64,000 nt of DNA, taken from positions 124,001 through 188,000 of the forward strand of contig NZ_JQKV01000002.1 of assembly GCF_000746205.1 (NCBI RefSeq), in the 5' to 3' direction. Below are positions 60,440 to 64,000 of this stretch, piece after piece. Origin of the DNA: Halorubrum sp. BV1. Lineage in GTDB: Archaea; Halobacteriota; Halobacteria; Halobacteriales; Haloferacaceae. The stretch's first letter is position 1; each line of letters starts with the position of its first letter. The translations under genes were made by a program, and so were the position numbers. Under the pieces are notes generated by a model, which searched no databases, had not been told where the DNA came from, and was given only the letters and a program-made list of their open reading frames with translations.

Positions 60440-60973
60440 TCAGTACGAAGGTGACTCCTCGGGTTCCCCGTCGCGCGCGTTGGCGACCCGTCCGAGCGTG
60501 AACAAGAGGTCGGAGAGTCGGTTGAGGTAGGTGACGACCGTCTCGTTTATCGGCTCCGAGCGAGCGAGTTCGACCGTCCGGCGCTCGGCGCGGCGGGTCA
60601 CGGTTCGCGCGTGGTGGAGCCGCGCTCCGACCTCACCTCCGCCGGGGAGGATGAACGACCGCAGCGGCTCCAGTTCCTCGTCGAGCGCGTCGATCCGGTC
60701 TTCGAGTATCTCGACGATGTCACTCGTCACTTCCGGGTCGTCGGGGTCCGGGTCGGGATTCGCGAGGTCGGCTTGCACTACGTGGAGGTGGTTCTGGACC
60801 GTCTCTAACAGCTCGTCGAGGTCGTCGTGGCCGGTCGGACGCACCGTGCCGATCAGCGCGTTCGCCTCGTCGACGGTCCCGTACGCCTCGATTCGTGGGC
60901 TCGCCTTCGAGACGCGGCTCAGGTCTCTGAGGTCGGTTTCGCCCTCGTCGCCGCGGCCGGTGTAGATCGTCAT
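60440..60973 (-). CDS. Cob(I)alamin adenosyltransferase (PduO type)
   Basis: The 177-residue enzyme attaches adenosyl to cobalamin using ATP. It begins MTIYTGRGDEGETDLRDLSR, close to the TKTGDxGxT ATP-binding motif, and carries RIEAYGTVDEANALIGTVR, RSFILPGGGEVGARLHHART and VTYLNRLSDLLFTLGRVANA. The start ATG 60973 overlaps the stop of the glutaredoxin gene by four bases (ATGA). Confidence 0.94.
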   Translation of the reverse strand: MTIYTGRGDEGETDLRDLSRVSKASPRIEAYGTVDEANALIGTVRPTGHDDLDELLETVQNHLHVVQADLANPDPDPDDPEVTSDIVEILEDRIDALDEELEPLRSFILPGGGEVGARLHHARTVTRRAERRTVELARSEPINETVVTYLNRLSDLLFTLGRVANARDGEPEESPSY

Positions 60974-61209
60974 GCGAGGCTCGTTTCGACGTACTCGACG
61001 ATGTTCGCGCTCTCTGACATGGTCACGCCGCGCTCCTCGTCGACGAGGACAGGAACACCGCGCTGACCGCTGACTCGCTTGACTTCGTTCCGGTCGGAGT
61101 GAAGCGCGTCGACCCACTCAGTTTCGTACTCGACGCCCGCGTCGTCGAGCGCGTCGGTCGCCTTCTCACACCACGGACACCCGTCGAGTGCGTACAGTCG
61201 GATGGACAT
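60970..61209 (-). CDS. Glutaredoxin-like protein
   Basis: The 79-residue thioredoxin-fold protein has the CPWC active site in RLYALDGCPWCEKATDALDD, the cis-proline segment QRGVPVLVDEERGV and a C-terminal helix. It reduces or transfers disulfides. It overlaps the adenosyltransferase gene by four bases, so the two are co-translated, though a functional link is not evident. Confidence 0.93.
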   Translation of the reverse strand: MSIRLYALDGCPWCEKATDALDDAGVEYETEWVDALHSDRNEVKRVSGQRGVPVLVDEERGVTMSESANIVEYVETSLA

Positions 61210-61326
61210 ACGAGTAGATCGGTGTCGGGAGTCAAGAAGGTGGGTGACACGCGGGTCGGGCGGAACGCCCGTCTGTTCGACGTGTTCGGCACCTGGCGAC
61301 GGAAACGCGCTCACGCTGTGTGCGAG

Positions 61327-61734
61327 TTAGAGCCCGTGATACGACCGCAGCTTCGAGCGCATCGGCTCGGGAACTGGCGTCGGCTCCCCGGTCTCCGGAT
61401 CGAGGCTGACGATCGTCGCCTCCGCTTCGGCGGCGAGGTCGCCGTCGTCGCCCCCGACGCGGATCTCGTAGCGCATCGAGACGCTGGATCGCCCGATATC
61501 GTCGACATCGGTCAGCACGGTCACCGTCTCGTCGGTGAGTTCGACCGACCGTCGGAAGTCGAACGACGTCGACGCGAGCACGGTCGACGCCTGCGAGAGG
61601 TCTGCGTCGAGCACGTCCCGGAAGTATGCCGTTCGGGCCTGCTCGGTGTACGTCGCGTACACGGCGTTGTTGACGTGGCCGAGCGCGTCGATATCGCGGA
61701 ACCGAACCTCGATCTCCGTGGAGTGAACGGGCAT
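61327..61734 (-). CDS. Acyl-CoA thioesterase (4HBT, hotdog fold)
   Basis: The 135-residue protein has the 4-hydroxybenzoyl-CoA thioesterase pattern: IEVRFRDIDALGHVNNAVYA with the catalytic Asp17, followed by YTEQARTAYFRDV and SFDFRRSVELTDETV. Such enzymes cleave acyl-CoA. The substrate is unknown and there is no linked operon. Confidence 0.93.
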   Translation of the reverse strand: MPVHSTEIEVRFRDIDALGHVNNAVYATYTEQARTAYFRDVLDADLSQASTVLASTSFDFRRSVELTDETVTVLTDVDDIGRSSVSMRYEIRVGGDDGDLAAEAEATIVSLDPETGEPTPVPEPMRSKLRSYHGL

Positions 61735-61835
61735 ACCCGATCCTACGCGGGGCGGAATATGTAGCCGTCGAGATTGGGAGGCCGCGGTAGCGGGGGAAGC
61801 GAGCCGATGGGAGAGCGGGACGCTCGACTGTATCG

Positions 61836-62528
61836 TCAGTACAGCAGTTCGTCGTCGTTCTCGATCATGTACAGCGATCGCGCGGCGATGTTGACCGCGT
61901 GGTCGCCGACGCGTTCGAGGTCGCGGATCGTCAACAGGAGCCGAGAGACGTTCTGCATCGTGGCTTCGGTGTCGTCCTCACCGTCCCCCTCGCCGGCCGC
62001 TCGGAGGTCGTCGCGCTCGATCAGGTCGCGAACGACCAAGTCGCTCGCGGCTTCGCAGGCGGCGTCGAGTTCGTCGTCCGCCTCGGCGACCGCGTAACAG
62101 CGATCGGGGTCGGACTCCGCGTACGCGGCCATCGCCTCCTGGAGCATGTCGAGCGTCTCGTCGCCGATCCGCTGAACGTCGACGTCGGGGAACACCTCGC
62201 GGTCGGCGGCTTTCGCGTACTCACCGAGGTTCGTCGCCAGATCGGCGATGCGTTCGAGGTCGGTGATGATCTTGAACGAGGCCGCGATGAATCGCAGATC
62301 GCCCGCCACCGGCTGTTGGAGCGCGATCAGGTCCGTACACTGCCCCTCTAATTCGAGATAGAGGTCGTTGATCTCGGCGTCGCCGGTGATGACCGTCTCG
62401 CCAAGCTCGGCGTCCTGCTGTTCGAGCGCGTCGAGGCCCATCCGGAGCCGCTCGGCGACGACCTCGCTCATGTAGAGCACGTCGTCGCGGAGTTCCTCCA
62501 ACTTCGTCTGGTACTGTTCGCGTGGCAT
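61836..62528 (-). CDS. phoU: Phosphate-signalling regulator PhoU
   Basis: The 230-residue protein consists of two three-helix bundles with the metal-binding ExxxDxxxN motifs: LERIADLATNLGEYAKAA in the first and LERVGDHAVNIAARSLYM in the second. It lowers phosphate uptake with the Pst transporter; no pst genes are in the window, although they may lie outside. The ATG at 62528 was chosen; the frame continues to 62741 without similarity. Confidence 0.94.
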   Translation of the reverse strand: MPREQYQTKLEELRDDVLYMSEVVAERLRMGLDALEQQDAELGETVITGDAEINDLYLELEGQCTDLIALQQPVAGDLRFIAASFKIITDLERIADLATNLGEYAKAADREVFPDVDVQRIGDETLDMLQEAMAAYAESDPDRCYAVAEADDELDAACEAASDLVVRDLIERDDLRAAGEGDGEDDTEATMQNVSRLLLTIRDLERVGDHAVNIAARSLYMIENDDELLY

Positions 62529-62721
62529 CGTGTTAGCGTAGTTCGCACGCCCGACGTACAAAAACACGTCGCCGCTGATCGGACCACTCAGCACCGAGAA
62601 ATCGGGAGACGCGGGCATGAGATCGTATCTCACTGTAACGGTCGGGACGGCCGAAACACGTCGAGCGGACACGCACACGGACAGGGGCCGTCGACTCCGG
62701 CGGCCTCCGAGCGGCTCGCGG

Positions 62722-63693
62722 CTACCGGCGAAGGCGGACAAGCGTCTCCTCGCCCGCTTCTTCGACGTCGAGCAGCCCGTCTTCGGCCAGATCAGAGAGC
62801 ACCCCTCGAAGCCACTCTCGCCCGTGTTCGCCGTTCGGTGCGTAGTCCACGCGGATGCGGTGGCCGAGCGCGTCCAGTTTCATCTCGTCGTGCTCGCCGA
62901 GCAGCCTGACGATCCGCCCGCGGAACTGCCGACGGCTCCCGTCGAAGCTCGGTTGGGTGGGAACGTCCGGCGCGGTGAAATCGCCCGTCTGGTAGGCGTG
63001 ACACCACTCGCGCCATGGGCAGCCAGCCTCGTCACATCGTGGACGCTTCCCGCAGGCGACGCCGCCGAGTTCCATGATCGCGTTGTTCCACACGCGGGAC
63101 TCGTCTGTCGGCATCGCGTGCGAGGCGACCCGTTCGAACGCCGAATCGTCGTCCGGAACGTCGAAGGCGCGGTGAAGCACCCGCTTCACGTTGGTGTCGA
63201 CGACCGCGTCGCCGTTGTTGAACGCGAACGAGGCGACCGCGTTGGCGGTGTACGGGCCGACCCCCATCAGCTCCTGTAGCTCACCCGGTGTCTCGGGGAA
63301 CGAGCCGTCGTACTCGGCTTCGATCTGTCCGGCAGCCTCGTGGAGGTACGTCGCGCGGTTGTTGTAGCCGAGCGAGTGAGACGACCAGAATGCGACCACG
63401 TCGGCGCGGTCGGCGTCGGCGAGGGCGGCCGTGGTCGGCCACCGGTCGAGAAAGTCCTCCCACGCCGGGACGACGCGATCGAGTTGCGTCTGCTGGCTCA
63501 TCACCTCGCTGACGAGGATCGCGTACGGGTCCTCGGTGCGCCGCCACGGAAAGGCGCGGTGGTCCGTCCGGTACCACTCCACGAGGGTCTCGCGGACCGC
63601 GTCGAGGTCTGCGGGCAGGCGGGGAGCGTCGCCCTCGCGGAGCGGCGACGAGGACCCGTCCGTCGCCGACGAGGGGGCGTCCGTATCGCTCAT
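62722..63693 (-). CDS. mutY: A/G-specific adenine glycosylase MutY
   Basis: The 323-residue DNA repair enzyme has the catalytic region VSEVMSQQTQLDRV, the helix-hairpin-helix LMGVGPYTANAVASFAF, the catalytic Asp in VVDTNVKRVLHRA and an iron-sulfur cluster CGKRPRCDEAGCPWREWC, whose spacing (5, 4 and 5) differs from the usual 6-2-5. It removes adenine opposite 8-oxoguanine. Start ATG 63693; the one at 63699 adds two residues. Confidence 0.94.
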   Translation of the reverse strand: MSDTDAPSSATDGSSSPLREGDAPRLPADLDAVRETLVEWYRTDHRAFPWRRTEDPYAILVSEVMSQQTQLDRVVPAWEDFLDRWPTTAALADADRADVVAFWSSHSLGYNNRATYLHEAAGQIEAEYDGSFPETPGELQELMGVGPYTANAVASFAFNNGDAVVDTNVKRVLHRAFDVPDDDSAFERVASHAMPTDESRVWNNAIMELGGVACGKRPRCDEAGCPWREWCHAYQTGDFTAPDVPTQPSFDGSRRQFRGRIVRLLGEHDEMKLDALGHRIRVDYAPNGEHGREWLRGVLSDLAEDGLLDVEEAGEETLVRLRR

Positions 63694-63718
63694 GGCCACG
63701 CTCGGGCGGGGAGTCGTT

Positions 63719-64000
63719 TCACCCTACCGGTTCGAGCGATCGCGGGTCGCGGTCGGGGCCGGGATACTCCCCGCCGACGACCTCGGGATAGAGCCGACCG
63801 GGCGAGAAGACGGTCGCGAACGCCCGCGGCTCCCTGACGCTCACCGGTATCCGGTCGCGCAGGCTCGCGGCGGCCCGCGGCCCCGTGAGCGACGGATCGA
63901 GGCTCACGACGTGCATCGCACCGCCGCGGTAGGCCGACGCCAGCGCCGGGTGGTCGCCGGCGGGATGTGCGACCGGCTCGCGCCACGACTCGATCGCGTT
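63719..64000 (-). CDS. Uncharacterised haloarchaeal protein, 5' part cut by window end
   Basis: The frame is open from base 64000 to a stop at 63719, showing the last 93 residues: a start-less piece with ESWREPVAHPAGDHPALASA, YRGGAMHVVSLDPSLTGPRA and AFATVFSPGRLYPEVVGGEY. The gene begins beyond the window. I do not recognise its family. Its stop lies just after mutY in the opposite direction of reading, so the two are consecutive on the minus strand. Confidence 0.7.
   Translation of the reverse strand, partial: NAIESWREPVAHPAGDHPALASAYRGGAMHVVSLDPSLTGPRAAASLRDRIPVSVREPRAFATVFSPGRLYPEVVGGEYPGPDRDPRSLEPVG

Overview
The window is haloarchaeal chromosome. Proteins are acidic and strongly GC-biased. 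Most genes start leaderless, with a TATA-like box about 25-30 bases before the start codon. Archaeal genes are present: deoxyhypusine synthase, a SAMP/MoaD protein, CofE, Mer-like reductase, CDC48, EndA, SUI1/aIF1, a UbiA prenyltransferase of lipid synthesis and HerA-like ATPase. The gene mix suggests a Halorubrum-like member of Halobacteria, but the exact genus is inference.

Layout. 1-3.1 kb: a cut beta-propeller-like gene, a nucleoside-recognition membrane protein, a DUF418 membrane protein and tRNA-Thr. 3.2-5.9 kb: an AT-richer island with a type II restriction-modification pair. One gene encodes an XRE regulator fused to a PD-(D/E)XK nuclease; the divergent gene encodes a cytosine-C5 methyltransferase. 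Two copies of the palindrome AGACAATTGTCT sit in the shared promoter region, and a beheaded gene remnant follows. 5.9-23.6 kb: housekeeping genes (crotonase, tRNA-Gly with duplicated 3' ends behind it, old yellow enzyme, methionine synthase pair, HemK2/MscS/KsgA/DUF655, dys, SAMP, three RCK/potassium-channel genes, uracil-DNA glycosylase). 23.8-27.4 kb: sdhCDBA. 27.5-34.4 kb: cold-shock protein, L11, HerA, stress proteins, sulfurtransferase. 34.5-46.8 kb: LOR/SDH enzyme, site-2 protease, chemotaxis transducer, Mer-like/CofE pair, CDC48 and EndA. 46.8-52.7 kb: serS, pyrC, aIF1, UbiA, and a radical SAM/SPASM enzyme with a small PaaB-like partner. 53.1-59.5 kb: a second defence operon, type I hsdMSR plus a YgjP-like metallopeptidase, next to tRNA-Val, which has a duplicated 3' fragment. 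60-64 kb: cobalamin adenosyltransferase, glutaredoxin, thioesterase, PhoU, MutY and a gene cut by the window end.

The accessory content consists of two restriction-modification loci and tRNA-end duplications. The most notable system is the fused controller-endonuclease with its paired operators: one operator lies between TATA box and start of the methyltransferase gene, the other just upstream of the TATA box of the nuclease gene. Other points of interest are a SAMP1-like protein with three residues after its diglycine, a cysteine-free methionine-synthase paralogue coupled to the zinc-binding one, and the radical SAM/small-partner pair.
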